Positions 30,585-42,001 of a DNA stretch of 64,000 bases are shown piece after piece (the stretch's first letter is position 1; every line of letters starts with the position of its first letter). The stretch lies in the NCBI GenBank assembly GCA_022702485.1, contig JAJIYY010000005.1, forward strand, positions 1,054,001 through 1,118,000, written 5' to 3'. Under the pieces are notes generated by a model. The model worked only from the letters and a program-made list of their open reading frames with translations. It did no database searches and was not told the DNA's origin. The position numbers were made by a program, and so were the translations under genes. Source of the DNA: Simplicillium sp. C3G150-2. Its lineage: Eukaryota; Ascomycota; Sordariomycetes; Hypocreales; Cordycipitaceae.

Positions 30585-32636
30585 TCAGCGAGCCTCGAGG
30601 GCCAACGCGGCTCGTTCCAGAAACGAGTTGAAGTCGCGTAACTGGTTGAATATGCCACCAGTTGCTGCTGAAGAGCTAGCTTGATCAGATATTTGTGAAA
30701 TAAGCAAGCCTAGGTTGGCAATGTCGGCCTCTTTTTGCTCTCGAGGCGACATGTCAAGCTCTTCTCGACCCTGTTGCACTGCTAGCTCAACACCAAACAT
30801 TGTGTTCGAAGTGGCTAAGCGTTGCTGTTCTAGTTGTTAGCGAAGCTAAGGCAAAGTGAAGGTGTAGACTGTACCTTTGAATCCTTTGTGTCATTCTCGT
30901 GCTTAATGCGAATGGCGTCCATCTGCAGTGCGACTTGCTCCCGCTCTCCTCTGATTCTAAGGATTTCGTCTCGCAAGTCGAGCTTCTGTTTTTGAACATG
31001 TCTGAGGCGTTTCTTTAATGAGTGCCAGTGATTCAGGTGAATAGCCTGTTGACATTAGTGGTTATGAATTTCAATCCCTTTATCTTGGCGGAAACCTACA
31101 TGCTGGAGTAATCTAGAGCTGAGTTCTTCGCGATAAGCTTCGATAGCTCGCATCTTGACCCGATATTCTTTCTGCTTTGCAGAATCACTGGTTGTGTTGG
31201 CCAGACGCCGAAATTGCCCGAGGGTGGTTTCGACCACTTCCTCACACACTTGAGCAAGTACATCAACGACTGTCTCTGTTGCTTTGTTGGCGAAAGGAAT
31301 ATTTTCTTGAAGTGGATCGTCACTGTCCTCATCTTCGCCTTCTCTCCTGTTGTTGATGAATCGTTGTACAGTTACTTCAACGGCAGCATCATCCCCACTG
31401 GCGCTGCGCCGTGATGCACCGCTTCTCACGCTGGCAGTCTTAGGTGGTCGACCTGCACCAGCAGCGTTTTTTCTTGGTTGCTTCTGTATGGCAGGACTAT
31501 TAACAGGGCGGCCCTTCTGCCTCTTTTGAGGTTGTTCGCCAACTCTTGATGCATCTTCGCGAGAGTCTTCAGATCCAATTTGAGAAGATCTGACTGTTTG
31601 GGTTGTTCGCGGTCTCTTAACACCAAAGAATCGAGCAGTTTCTGCCTCGTCCATTTCTTCAGCCTCGGACTCTGTTTCTTCAGAGACTTCCCTGGTCTGG
31701 CGTTGCGCTTGATACGAGGAAGGTCGGTTTGACCCTGTCTTGTCGGATATTGCTTTGCGCACGAGAGGTGATGACGTCTGCGAGATATTACCACTAGAAG
31801 TAACGGCACCATAAAGCTTTGCCGTTGCATCGGAAAGGTCGCCTGTAATTGCAGTGGTTCGTCGACCACTACTAGGGAATTGGATCGGGCTCTCGGGCAC
31901 CTCCTCTGTTCGATTTAAGCCCGAAGGACGCTTCTGCCCGGTCTGAAGAACAGGGGAAGCAACTCGTTCTCCAAAGCTCGGCCTGACGACGCTTGGAGAG
32001 CTCCGGTTCGGTAAACTTGGCGATGTTGACTGGCGCCTCGAGCCTCGCGCTGGAGGCGGTGGCATTGAATTGATCGCCGCATTATCCGCACCCGATTGTC
32101 TGCCTTTAGAGACATTCGGTGAAATGCTTGGGCGGGAATCGCGTGGACTTGACGTGCCAAAAGGGCGAGCGATGCCCTCGATGTTGAGGTTGAACCCCGT
32201 ATCGTCTTCGATGTTGGTCCGACTAAAATTGGTGTGCGTTAGCTGTGCTTGTAGGACATATGAATGCACATGGCCAAGAACACTCACCCTGCTCCCCGGA
32301 GGCGCTGATTTAGTCGATCGCGACGATCGGGTTGTACGGTATTATTTCCTGGCGGTGCTGTTTCTGGTGACGGCTCCGTTGGTGACTCTTCAACTCTCTG
32401 GGACACCTGATCGCTCGATGGCGCATCGGCGCCTATATTGATATCGAACCCGGTATCATCGCCGATAATTACGCGCCTGTATTTATTAGCCTTTGTTGTT
32501 TTCGACAAGAATCAACTATATAACACGTACTGTGCTCCTCGTAGTCGTTGGTTGAGGCGCGCATCGCGCTCTCTCCCTACATTCGTTAGCGACAGTACTC
32601 GTCTTGCGAACAGCAATTTCACGTACCTGTGGCCAT
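30585..32636 (-). CDS. AME1: CENP-U/Ame1-like inner kinetochore protein with duplicated N-terminal module
   Basis: Exons 32636-32627, 32576-32531, 32476-32288, 32222-31100, 31045-30875 and 30824-30585; 592 residues. The first 20 residues contain RDARLNQRLRGA, very like the RDTKLAFRLRGS peptide by which yeast Ame1 binds the Mis12/MIND complex. The same module, RLNQRLRGA followed by DDTGF and NI, recurs about 75 residues later. The middle is disordered, with two weak AT-hook-like patches (KGRPVN, AGRPPK). The C-terminal 170 residues are coiled coil (KQKLDLRDEILRIRGEREQ), as expected for the dimer with Okp1/CENP-Q in the COMA complex. Family assignment rests on the N-terminal motif and coiled-coil layout, not on overall similarity. 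Confidence 0.72.
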
Positions 32637-33092
32637 TATGCAGAAAGATGTGAGTCTCCCTTAGCCAAGATCATTAACATTCATTGACGTAAAGCTGCCT
32701 TCGTTGATTGCAAGAGTGATGAAACTTGTCAAAGACCCTTGTCGTGGTGTTATCGATTAGACGCGTCTTGTAACCGACGTCAGCGTGGGGCGAATCTTTA
32801 GCTGCAGGCATCGGAGGTGCTTCTTGCGCACCTTTAATACCCAACCTTAGAAACCAGCAGGAGTGTTTTTTTCTTCTTTTTTTTTTCTTTAGATATGTGT
32901 TCTCTGATTTTTTTTTCGCCACGTTTGCATGCAATAGATTCATTTCAGTTTGATATTTTGTTTTATACGTACAAAATCCAAACAAGGTGAACGCAGGTGA
33001 TGCCTCGGCCATCCGTGGTGAACTCCATAAACCAAAATAGCAATGCTGCCGCTAATACGCAAGAAAAACCAAGAAAACAAAATATCCAATTA

Positions 33093-34142
33093 TTATTCAT
33101 CCGCTTCTTCTTTCTTCTCGGGAACCCATTCCATAGTCCCCTCATCGAAAATATAACTATGGAACCGTTAGTTGACAACTTTGTATTTGTCAGGACGGTA
33201 TCAACCCACCCAGCGAACGCTTTCTGCGTCACTGCGCGACGACCGTACTCAGAAACCAGCATATCTTCGTAGCGATATGGTATCTTAGCAGAGACGCCTT
33301 CAAATTTCGTCTCTCGCAAAGGAAACACATATGTATCCTGTTCCTCCGAGTTAGCATAGTTGGTGATCTGATTTGAGGGCTGGACAAGTTCTGACTCTGT
33401 ATTCATGCTTGTTCTTGTCGTACAATATCCCCTCACCGGCCGAATGTGTCAAGTGGTATCTTGCTGCTGTAATATCGATGTAAAGGCCTGTAGCCATGTC
33501 GATCCATCGTGCATCAATCTTGTTAAGCTTATCGTCGAAATCTCTGTGCTTGAAGTGAGGATTCACCTCGAGCAAATAATACCTGCCTTTCTTCTCGTGA
33601 CCGGCTTTGAAGTAGTGGGTGGTCATATTGTAGTACGCAGCCAAATAATACATGTCCGCTTCAGCTACTTGAACGTCGGCGTCAAGGTCGAACGGCATCA
33701 CCTGCGATGTATTAGACACGAATGCGTTGAACCCCGAATTCAACCCCTACCTTTTGTCCCCACCACCAGCCCAACAATGTGCCATGCATTAGCCATGTTT
33801 CAACCTTTAAATTGCTGAATGTGATGAGATAGCTTTGCATGAGATATCGCAGCACTGTTTGTTGATGTTGGTCGTCCAGCTCCTCGACCATGTAACGGTA
33901 GTCATAATGTGAATAATACCTGGAGATAGTTAGACACAATTCGCTGCGCCATTGTAATAGATCCCTCACGGATGTTCGCCTATCCACGCGGTTAGAATTT
34001 GTATATTTATCGATCAATTAGAGGTGGCCGACTCACGAAAGTACTTTGGTTCTGGTGCCTTTGCCCTTGCTTTCCACCAACCAGCGAATCTGTCTGGATG
34101 GCTTCGACTATGAGTCGCATAAGTCACAAAGCCTATGAGAAC
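33093..34142 (-). CDS. LicD/Mnn4-like protein (mannosylphosphate transfer), 5' end unresolved
   Basis: Exons that fit one frame: 34142-34037, 33979-33970 (10 bp), 33919-33751, 33701-33396, 33337-33210 and 33156-33093; at least 260 residues. Family motifs: PKYFREHPYYSHYDYRY, TWLMHGTLLGWWWGQK, MPFDLDADVQV and YYLLEVNP. LicD-fold enzymes transfer phosphate-linked groups; fungal Mnn4 homologues are needed for mannosylphosphate on glycans in the Golgi. The metal-binding DxD-like FDLDADV is intact. The C-terminus is GTMEWVPEKKEEADE. The N-terminus is unclear: a hydrophobic start beginning MPSSKHLWIIILV at 34179 is out of frame by one base. The alternative is a further exon, 34345-34211, joined by a GTATCG...CCTAG intron. 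Confidence 0.72.
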
Positions 34143-35047
34143 TAGGATGATAATCCATAAGTGTTTTGAAGACGGCATATTAGCGCCATTCGATCGTGGC
34201 GCAGCGATACGAGGGTATCAAAAGATCTGGTTTGCGGAGCGGTTGTGAGATCAGCTTGGTAATGCACCGAAGAAGCAACCCCCGAGAGTCCAGTCAAAGA
34301 TCTGTGGAAAGCTTTTAATACAAAAAAGTTTGCCAAGTCTTGCAAAGGTTCAGGTGCGAACGGAAATTAGAGCAGTGTGGACGGTCGGAAAGGGAGAATT
34401 TTAGATAGCGGATAAAGGAGTTTACGAAAAGTCAAGGCAAGCTGGTGACATCAGGGGCAAAACATTGGCTAGAACGGATGTACGGCACTATGTAGTGGAT
34501 TTTATTAGTGAAATGCACTATGATACGGTGCATTGTGAAGTGTCTACTATAGTCATCGTTTTGTAAGGCAGGGCCATTATTCGCATGTTTAAAATTGATT
34601 CACAGATGAAGAAACGGGGAACCTGCCATTGATTTATTGTTTTTCTCCTCAGATAATTATATTAACTTAGAGCTTTGGTTGCGGCTTACGCGTGCTGGCA
34701 CGTCACTGACAGGGTACTTCTCCCAGCTACAGTTGTCGTGCTGGCGCGGCTTCGGTGGGGCTGTGGTGATGATTAGGACGCACCGCACCAGAGAGCAGAT
34801 TGGGTGTTACAGACTGGCTGTTAATATCTTATTTCATTCCTCTTGAGAATGCTTAAAATTGCTTTTCCCTCTTACACGATAATAATTATCGAACAATGTG
34901 TAATTTTATTTTGAGATGCTTGTTTCAAGTGTTTCAAATTATTTATTAATAGTTTATTAAATCTCTATGGCTCACATGTAAATCTTGTAGGAGTTGCTAC
35001 GGCTTTCACCACTTTGACATGGCAGTGTAAGTGAACAGTTCATCGCA
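34143..35047. other. Region upstream of the LicD gene and 3' of the APH remnant
   Basis: Contains the probable first exon of the LicD-like gene (34345-34211 on the minus strand, see that entry). The remaining 700 bases are AT-rich and carry no supported gene. Confidence 0.4.
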
Positions 35048-35825
35048 CTATAGCTCAGAGAACACAATGTTCCCGAATTTCTTCCAATCGTCCTCAGCCG
35101 GACGCTCAAAAAGTCCCACAAGCTCCCAATGTTCAGGATACCATCCGCTCTCTTCCCAATCGACAATACCAGAGATCCTGCCACCTTGCATTAAAATATT
35201 TCTTGGTGTAAGATCTCCGTGAGTGAAAACAGTCCGATGGTTAGAGCATAAAATGAGGCACGCAGTAGAGATGGGATTTGTCGGAAGAGCGTAGAATCCA
35301 AGTAGGCATTGTATTCTACTTTGTCAGCGCAAACTCGCCCGTAGCATGTGAAGGGAACCCGGGTATCCCGGACTCCAGTGCCGTCGCAGCAGTGAATTCA
35401 GTTCGGCGGAGGCTGTAGCTCTCGCATCCGTTGAATTATGCCGCGAAGCTGCCTGGCAGTGCTCTGCTTCTCATCCGCAGACATACTTGGCCACAGGGTG
35501 TCAAGAGTTTGCCCTTGAATATATCCCATACGGATTCCCACTACTTCATCAATGCCGAACACGCTGTGCAGAGAAGGAACTGGACGCCCCAGAAGTGACC
35601 TTGAGTGCTTCAGCTTCACTACGAGATATATGCTCTCCTAACTTGAGTACTGTGTTATCTGGTTGAAGTGTGACCTTGCGCGTCCTACTCTCATACAAAA
35701 TTACAACGCCTGAAACTATGTTGGTAAAAGGTCAAAGTCACTGTAGCAAATGGAGCAAACTAATCTGGCTCAGCAGCTTCTTTAGGTTCCTTTGAATCCG
35801 TAGCTCCAATTCTAGTATCTGCCAT
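35048..35825 (-). pseudogene. Broken APH-type phosphotransferase
   Basis: Pieces of the aminoglycoside-phosphotransferase/choline-kinase fold lie in order on the minus strand but in different frames. First comes VLKLGEHISRSEAEALK; then, one base out, RPVPSLHSVFGIDEVVG with TLWPSMSADEKQ. A stop follows LQPPPN, then comes EYNAYLDSTLFRQIPSLL. Finally, again shifted, comes the catalytic HGDLTPRNIL with VDWEESGWYPEHWE. The Brenner motif and the metal-binding D are still readable. At least two frame changes and one in-frame stop cannot be explained by GT-AG introns, so I call it a pseudogene. A strange multi-intron gene or sequence errors are the alternatives. Intact relatives phosphorylate unknown small molecules. 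Confidence 0.6.
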
Positions 35826-36318
35826 TTTGATTTGCTTTCATATACAACGTAGGTCTCCCGTCCGCCATAAGGATGAGAAATAGACGCGAAGGAATTGCTG
35901 TGGAGTGTCTACTGTCAATTACAGTAGTAGCTTTGCTGGACGAAGCAACTAGCACGGCTTATTAGCACTGATCCATGAAGATTGAGTGCTGGGAATTTAC
36001 TTGCGACTTTGCTGGCCAAAGGGGCCCCAATGAATGGCGCCTGTAGGAAAACACAGGGCACCACCGTGGCTACCACTGTAGCTGGACATCAGTGGATGCG
36101 GACATGGTGGACTCCAAGACCTCCGCGTGGCCAGGCTCAGGACCTGGCTCCACCAGAGGAGGCCAGCCTCGCAACTCGTCACACGTCTCCAGTTCTGGCT
36201 CGTCACCAAGCTGGGAACTTTGAAACCCCTCCTCCTTCAACCACACCTAGCCATCGCTACCATCAAGCTGGCTTTGTGAATTGCCTGGTCGCGCTCTTCC
36301 ACTTGCCGGATCAGCAAT
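35826..36318. other. Intergenic region upstream of the KDEL receptor gene
   Basis: An open frame of 130 codons on the plus strand is rich in Pro, Thr and His, shows no motif and is not called. The region probably holds the ERD2 promoter. Confidence 0.4.
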
Positions 36319-37433
36319 ATGGGAGCTTTCAATGTACGCCTCCTGACACTCTGTGCTGTTCGCACGCGCTGTGAACCTTAAAAACATGGCTGACGTAGTC
36401 TTAGCTCTTTCGCATACTCGGCGACCTTGCCCATTTGTCGTCCAAGGGAATCCTGATTTTTGCCATCCACCGAAACCGCAGTGCCGAGGGTATCTCTTTG
36501 ATTACCCAAATTCTTTACGCCGTCGTGTTTTGCACGCGATACCTCAACCTCTTCTCTGGAAATTCAGTATGGAACTTCGTCTTCAAGGTCATCTACATTG
36601 CCACTTCGTTCTACATCCTTGCTGCTATGCAGTGGATGTTCCCGCGATCTAGAGAGAGAGAGCTGTCTTGGAAGCTTGGATCCATCATTCTCGGCGGTTC
36701 ATTAGCACTGTCGCCATTTGTTCTACTGATCTTCATTTCGCACAAGAGCTTCACTAGTGTTAGTATATGCAGCCAGCAACGTGACGTCTTGCGCTAACAT
36801 GTATAGTGGCTATGGGTGTTCTCCGAAATCCTCGAAGCCTTCTGTGTCCTCCCACAACTTCTCCTTCTCCGACAGACGACCGTGCCGACCGTCATCGATT
36901 CTTTCTATTTGGTGGCCCTAGGATCGTACCGAGTCCTGTACTTCATCAACTGGATTTACCGGGGCTTGCTCACGGACGACAACCCCGATGCCGTATCGGT
37001 CATTTTTGGTGCCATTCAAATTGCCCTCTACATCGATTTCGCTTGGGTCTACTACACGCGCCAGAGAGTTAAGCTCCGCGGTGGAGGTGTCGTAGACGCT
37101 GACGACATGCGCCGCGGTGTGCTTGTCGGCCGCATCTTTGGACGACACACTGGCATGGACGAGGAAGACGAGGAACAGCAAACTGGTTTGAACGGCGAAC
37201 ATAACAGTGGTACTCGCCCCAAGTGGGGATCTCGGGGTATCTCTGTCAGCGCCGACGACGGCACTTACGATGCGGAAAGTGGAACGGGAGACGATGTTGA
37301 CCCTGACGCGAAGATGCAAGACCCAGATGACCTTGCAAAGGCCCTTGACGACGATGATGAAGATACACCATTGCGAGGAGGCTCATCTTCAAGCCACAAC
37401 AGCGGTATACGCAATGACGAATGGAGAGACTAA
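36319..37433 (+). CDS. ERD2: KDEL receptor (ER lumen protein-retaining receptor) with long acidic tail
   Basis: Exons 36319-36333, 36405-36758 and 36807-37433; 331 residues. The first exon is only 15 bases (MGAFN); the next continues FRILGDLAHLSS, the conserved ERD2 start. Seven membrane spans occupy residues 5-205, including EGISLITQILYAVVFCTRYLNLF and the FSEILEAFCVLPQ and SYRVLYFINW regions. It retrieves HDEL/KDEL proteins from the Golgi to the ER. Most ERD2 proteins end near residue 215; here about 115 extra residues follow, rich in Asp, Glu and Ser, with a basic patch RRGVLVGRIFGRH just after the last span. The tail faces the cytosol and may affect COPI sorting, an inference. Confidence 0.92.
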
Positions 37434-37705
37434 GTTCTGCTACCATATCTATGCAACCTCCAACTGGATATAAATGAACAGCTATTCCCTACCAACTTTC
37501 AGAAATGAGCAAATCATGTACAGTAGCGACAGGCGTATGTAGCAAATGTAACGATATGCGCTAGCGGCATAGTGAATTAAAAATTCGCATCTTGGCCCTT
37601 GAAGCCAGTGATAATAAGTACCGGATATATATATGTACAACTCCACTCCAAAACTCCCAAGTCGACATGCCATGTCGACTACCAACTAACCCGACTTCTC
37701 CAGTC

Positions 37706-38515
37706 CTAACCGATAAACCGCCTCTCAAACTCCGCATATAACTTTGGCGAAATCTCATCGCTGCTCATGCCCTCTACCTCAACCAAAACTCCCTTCTTTG
37801 CATAGTGCTCCAACAACGGCTCGCTCGTCTCTTGGAACTTGCGAAATCTAGCTCTGTATACTTCCTCATCGTCATCAGCTCTCTTCGTGAGCGGTTCGCC
37901 AGTCACATCATCCTTGCCTTCGACCTTAGGCTTATTGAATGTGGTGTTGTAAACTCGCCCTGAAGGTTCATGGACCCAGCGGCCGGCAATGCGATCGAGG
38001 ATAACCGAGAAGGGTGTTTTGAGGGAGACGGCGAGGTTGATTGGTACAATTGCGTCAAGTGAGGTTGCTTGCGAGGCTGTTCGAGGGTAGCCGTCAAGGA
38101 TAAAAGAGGCGGTAGGGTCTTCGGATGGGAGAATGGATGAGTTGAGCGACAGGTCGGACAGCCAGCCGCGAGTTCGGAGTTCGGTGGAAATGAGCTTCAG
38201 CATGAGGTCATCGGCGACCAAGCCTCCGGCTTTAAGAATAGATTCGACTTGAATACCTGCAGAGTCCCCAAAAAAATATTAGTTTCATGTTGAACCGTGG
38301 CCGAGCGACATAGCCGAGTGCTTCCGTGCTGCGAAGCCGGCTGAGGGGGTCACTGTACCGATCGGGGTCCGGGCCTTGACGTTCTGCCGGAGAAGGTCAC
38401 CGGTGCTAACGGATTGCAGCTGTGGAAAGCGATCGTGCAGTCGCGTCGTCTGTGTGCCTTTTCCTACGCCAGGAGCTCCAACGAGGAGGACTCGCGCGGC
38501 CTTGCGGAGGTGCAT
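37706..38515 (-). CDS. ADK2: Mitochondrial adenylate kinase (GTP:AMP phosphotransferase)
   Basis: Exons 38515-38359 and 38256-37706; 235 residues. It transfers phosphate between GTP or ATP and AMP in the mitochondrial matrix. Seen: the P-loop GAPGVGKGTQT, the AMP-binding STGDLLR and LDGYPRT motifs, GRWVHEPSGRVYN (LID start) and DDVTGEPLTKRADD. The LID lacks the four zinc cysteines, as in eukaryotic long forms. The short basic start, MHLRKAARVL, resembles yeast Adk2, which has an uncleaved targeting signal. The frame is open upstream but without an ATG. Convergent with ERD2. Confidence 0.93.
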
Positions 38516-39117
38516 GGTGAGCGGGCAATCGGCAATGGTAGCGACGTAGAGTCGTTGAGGCGCAAGTGTTGAGGAAAACAAGCCCAGTGTCGCGGGAGCG
38601 TTTGCGACGGCCAATTAGCAAGACGGTATGCTGAGAAAAAGGGGCGAAAATCTAAGTATACAGAGCGAATCGAAGTCGTAAAAAAGGAAGACAAGGGAAA
38701 GGAAACGCCGCCCGAGGATCGCGCAGAACGGAAAAGCAACAGATAATGGCACGGATGGGTAAGGTGAAAGATGTTGAGTGGGAGAAGCCGGGTTGAGGGA
38801 ACTCGCTGGAGGGTGTTTTCCTTATTTCCGGCTTCGGACTGGCGCTGCGCTGGGGTTACCTAGGGTTATGGAATCTGGGGAACAACTGGGGAACCATGTG
38901 GTGAGCGCCGCTGCTCTGACACCAATCATAACAGTGGAAATTGTCAGGTCCCAAAATTTGGAGAGGCAGTTGCGAGTAGATTTCATACATTGTTTTTCAA
39001 TTGTTTTTGTATATGCTTTCTTTAGTTCTTCATCATGCAAAAAAAGAAAAGAATCAACGCTATGACACTGGCCGTTATCGTTACATATGTTTACACGCAC
39101 TTCTCCCTCCTCTTCAT
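38516..39117. other. Intergenic region between ADK2 and cutinase
   Basis: No gene seen. The right half, near 39030-39115, is the cutinase 3' flank. Confidence 0.4.
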
Positions 39118-39895
39118 TTACAGCTGAGAGGCGACGAAAGAGGCCGCATCAGCAGCATCAATGGCATAGGTCAAGTGCGCAGGGAGAATCAAGGCACCGG
39201 TGTTGCAGATGTCATCATCGTCGTGGCAGATAATCTTGACCTTGCTGGCGTCAATGTTGTTGACAGCCTGGTGAGAGAGAGGGTCGCCGAAGATGACAGC
39301 GGCGCTGACCTTGTCCATGTCGCTTCCGAGGTCATCGGCAGCGTTGTGGACAGAGAAACCACCCTGGGAGTAGCCACCGAGAACAATCTTGGTGTCGGGG
39401 CAAGCTGCAGCAGTGTCGCGGACCATCTGAGCCCTGTAGAGCGCTAGTTAGCAATTGCACACGCGAAGATAATGGTTTGTCTCTCTTGACTTACATAGTA
39501 GCTCCAGCAGTCTTATCGGCACTGAGATATCCTTCGACAGAGGCAGGATATTCGACACCAGTAGAAGAGAAACTCTTTCCGGAAAGAGCTTCGCCCAAAG
39601 CAGAGATGAAAGGAGGACCGACAAGAGCACCGAGGTTTCCAGGGTCGCAAGTACCGCGGGTGAAAATCAGCTTCACATCCGAGCAGGAATCGTCGGTCGA
39701 GGATGTAGCAATGTCAAATGCCTTGGAAACCAGCTGCTCGCCCTTGGTGATTAAGCCGCAGATGTCGTTGATAGACTTGTTTACGGGCATGAACTTGACG
39801 ATAGCATCAAGAAACTTGTTTGTATCGAGAGAACGGGGAACAGGGTTGGCGGCGGCCAGTCCGGCGACGAGGAGAACGTTGGTAAGAGGCTTCAT
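39118..39895 (-). CDS. Cutinase (secreted serine esterase)
   Basis: Exons 39895-39495 and 39433-39118; 238 residues. A signal peptide (MKPLTNVLLVAGLAAANP) precedes the mature enzyme. The catalytic serine is in GYSQGG; the catalytic Asp and His lie in the conserved C-terminal segment CHDDDDICNTGALILPAHLTY, and the two cysteine pairs of the family are present (SCSDVKLIFTRGTCDPGN at the front). It hydrolyses cutin polyesters of plant surfaces, and related enzymes act on other esters. The residues between the signal and the catalytic core are somewhat long. Expression is usually repressed by glucose, but no control site was identified. The gene suggests a plant-associated or saprobic lifestyle. 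Confidence 0.95.
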
Positions 39896-42001
39896 TTCGA
39901 ACAAGGAAGGGTACAGGTGAAGAGTTGTAGGGGTGGAAAAATATACAGGGAGAAGAAAATACCGGAGTCTCAGAGAAGAATAGGACGAAGCTGTAAAAGA
40001 GGAGGAGAAGCTGTAAGATCGACTTATACCGAGAAGAGAACAGACGAAACAAGTAAGAGGAAATACCTATTTATACATGGTCAAGGTGAATGAAGCTGGG
40101 GCTGAGTACTACGCGATGGTGGTTTTAGCGGTGTCGCGAGATCTGCGATGGACTCAGGTCCTCCGTCGAAAAAGGGCCTTCCCCTTCCAAATGGGAAGGA
40201 GTCCCGGCGCTAGACATGTCTTGCGTCGGTGCCGTTTCAGACCAAATCCCGTCAAGTGACTAGGTTGAATGGGACACTTCGGAGATCGTCGCTTATGCCC
40301 CACGAGGGGAAGAGAGACGAAGGCTGGGGCAGACTAAGGCGAGGTGACGGTCTCTGGCCAAAGCTGCGACAGAGGAATTTTTTTTTTTTTTTTTTTTTTT
40401 GGAAAACAATAGCATTGATGAGAACCAAACAAAGAAGCCATATTAGAGTTTTTCCGGAATAGAAATGATTGAAGAATTCCAATCAGTGTCGCCAAACTTT
40501 CGTAGGACTCTAGGGCTCACACGTTCCCCTGGTCAGTCGCATATTAGTCTGGTGCCGAAAACAGTGTTACACTGCTGAAGTGAGCACTGAATTGCTTTTC
40601 CCCTGGCCCCTGTACCCCAGACGCCTCAGATCGACATCACCCTTCCCAGTAGCGACTGCCTGCCTGCCACACAATCCCCAGGTCAGGCCACGCTACTCCT
40701 ACTCATTGCTTGAAGCCACTGAACATCGCCCATCACACCTCGTAAACCACAACCCACCCGCTCCGTGCCGCATCCGCATATGGGACTTTGCTTTTGACCT
40801 GTTATTATTGGTCTTCTGCAATATTACTTTGCCCATGGGGATTCTTTGCGGAACTTCTCCGGATTCTGCCCACAGCTATAGTATTCCCCATATCTGCTCG
40901 CCCGCCCGGCTTTGACATGCCCAGACATTGCTCCATCGCATTGCTGTTTAGCTTCTCACGCAGTCTTATGCCCGTTCTGGCCTGATCAAGATTTTCCTTA
41001 CCCAGTGAGCGCGGTCTCCATTTTCAGGCCTCCGAATGTAACTATGCGCACTCTCAAACCCAGATGACGCTCGTTTGACTATGCACGCGCACCGATGGAA
41101 ACTCAAATTTTATTCTTAGAATGCCGGGAAGGCACACATGGTAGAGGCACAGGGAAACTGGGGACGGCCAGTGTTCGTTTTCTGGCTCATGCACCGCAAG
41201 CACATCCCGGCACTTGAAGACCCCTTATCCTGGTCCTTGTGAGGAAGGATACGAAAGAGGGCGAAGCGAGAGACAAGCCGACTTTTTGATTTCAGTGGCT
41301 TGATCGCCAACTATTGCCCTCACAGCCTTTACTGTTGTTGGCCTTTTCGGCCGAGAACGCGTAAGCACCAGACATGTCTATCTCACGCTATTCTGTTTAG
41401 GCTATTCATTAATACTGCAGAGCCACCCAGCCTCCAGGTACATACATGTATTTCGTTACAGCTCCGTGGATTGCGGCTTGGCATCGTATACCTGTTGGAA
41501 TTGCATGTTATCGTGGTGAGTCGCCAGAGTAAACTCGGATGCCACGGCAGGCTAGTGTCGTCTAGCCCTCGCCAGATTTATTGTCACCACACCATCTTGC
41601 ATGCAGCTCGGGATTTTCGTGCCGCATTTTCAGTTCATGTATAGTGAATTCATCTAATGCAATAGTATTTTCAACAAGTGCCTCCTGACCAATGAAGTGA
41701 TTAAATTCCCACAATTGCTTGAGTTGCGTGTGTCTTTATCCTCGGTACAATTGAACGTTCTGCCGTTATTCTTGTGCTGACAATCTGGCCGTACATTCCT
41801 CAACATGTGATTCTGTCACCACAGTTGCGTTGTTCTCCCGAATGTCTAAGTCTAAGCTGAACTTTTCGTGCTTGGAATCCGGCAGAGAAACGGATGCAGC
41901 TTTGCTCATACGCTCGGATTTCCCCAGAAAGCGCCGAAGGTCCTCGTTATTCTGCCAGTGTTCTATAGGTTCAATGCCCTTGCCCACTTTTCCACTGTTT
42001 A
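39896..42001. other. 2.1-kb gene-poor stretch with a poly-T run
   Basis: Contains no gene I can support. A run of 23 T lies at 40378-40400. Open frames of 60-150 codons on both strands overlap and have no motif. The left end is the cutinase promoter. A frame at 41766-42005 (minus) follows the stop of the next gene and is not called. Confidence 0.45.

Noticed and set aside
33093..33436. Alternative minus-strand end of the LicD-like gene with a terminal membrane segment
   Set aside because: That frame reads through two introns; the spliced version ends EEADE and keeps family motifs.
35982..36374. 130-codon plus-strand frame before ERD2
   Set aside because: No motif, biased composition, and it overlaps the ERD2 first exon and intron.
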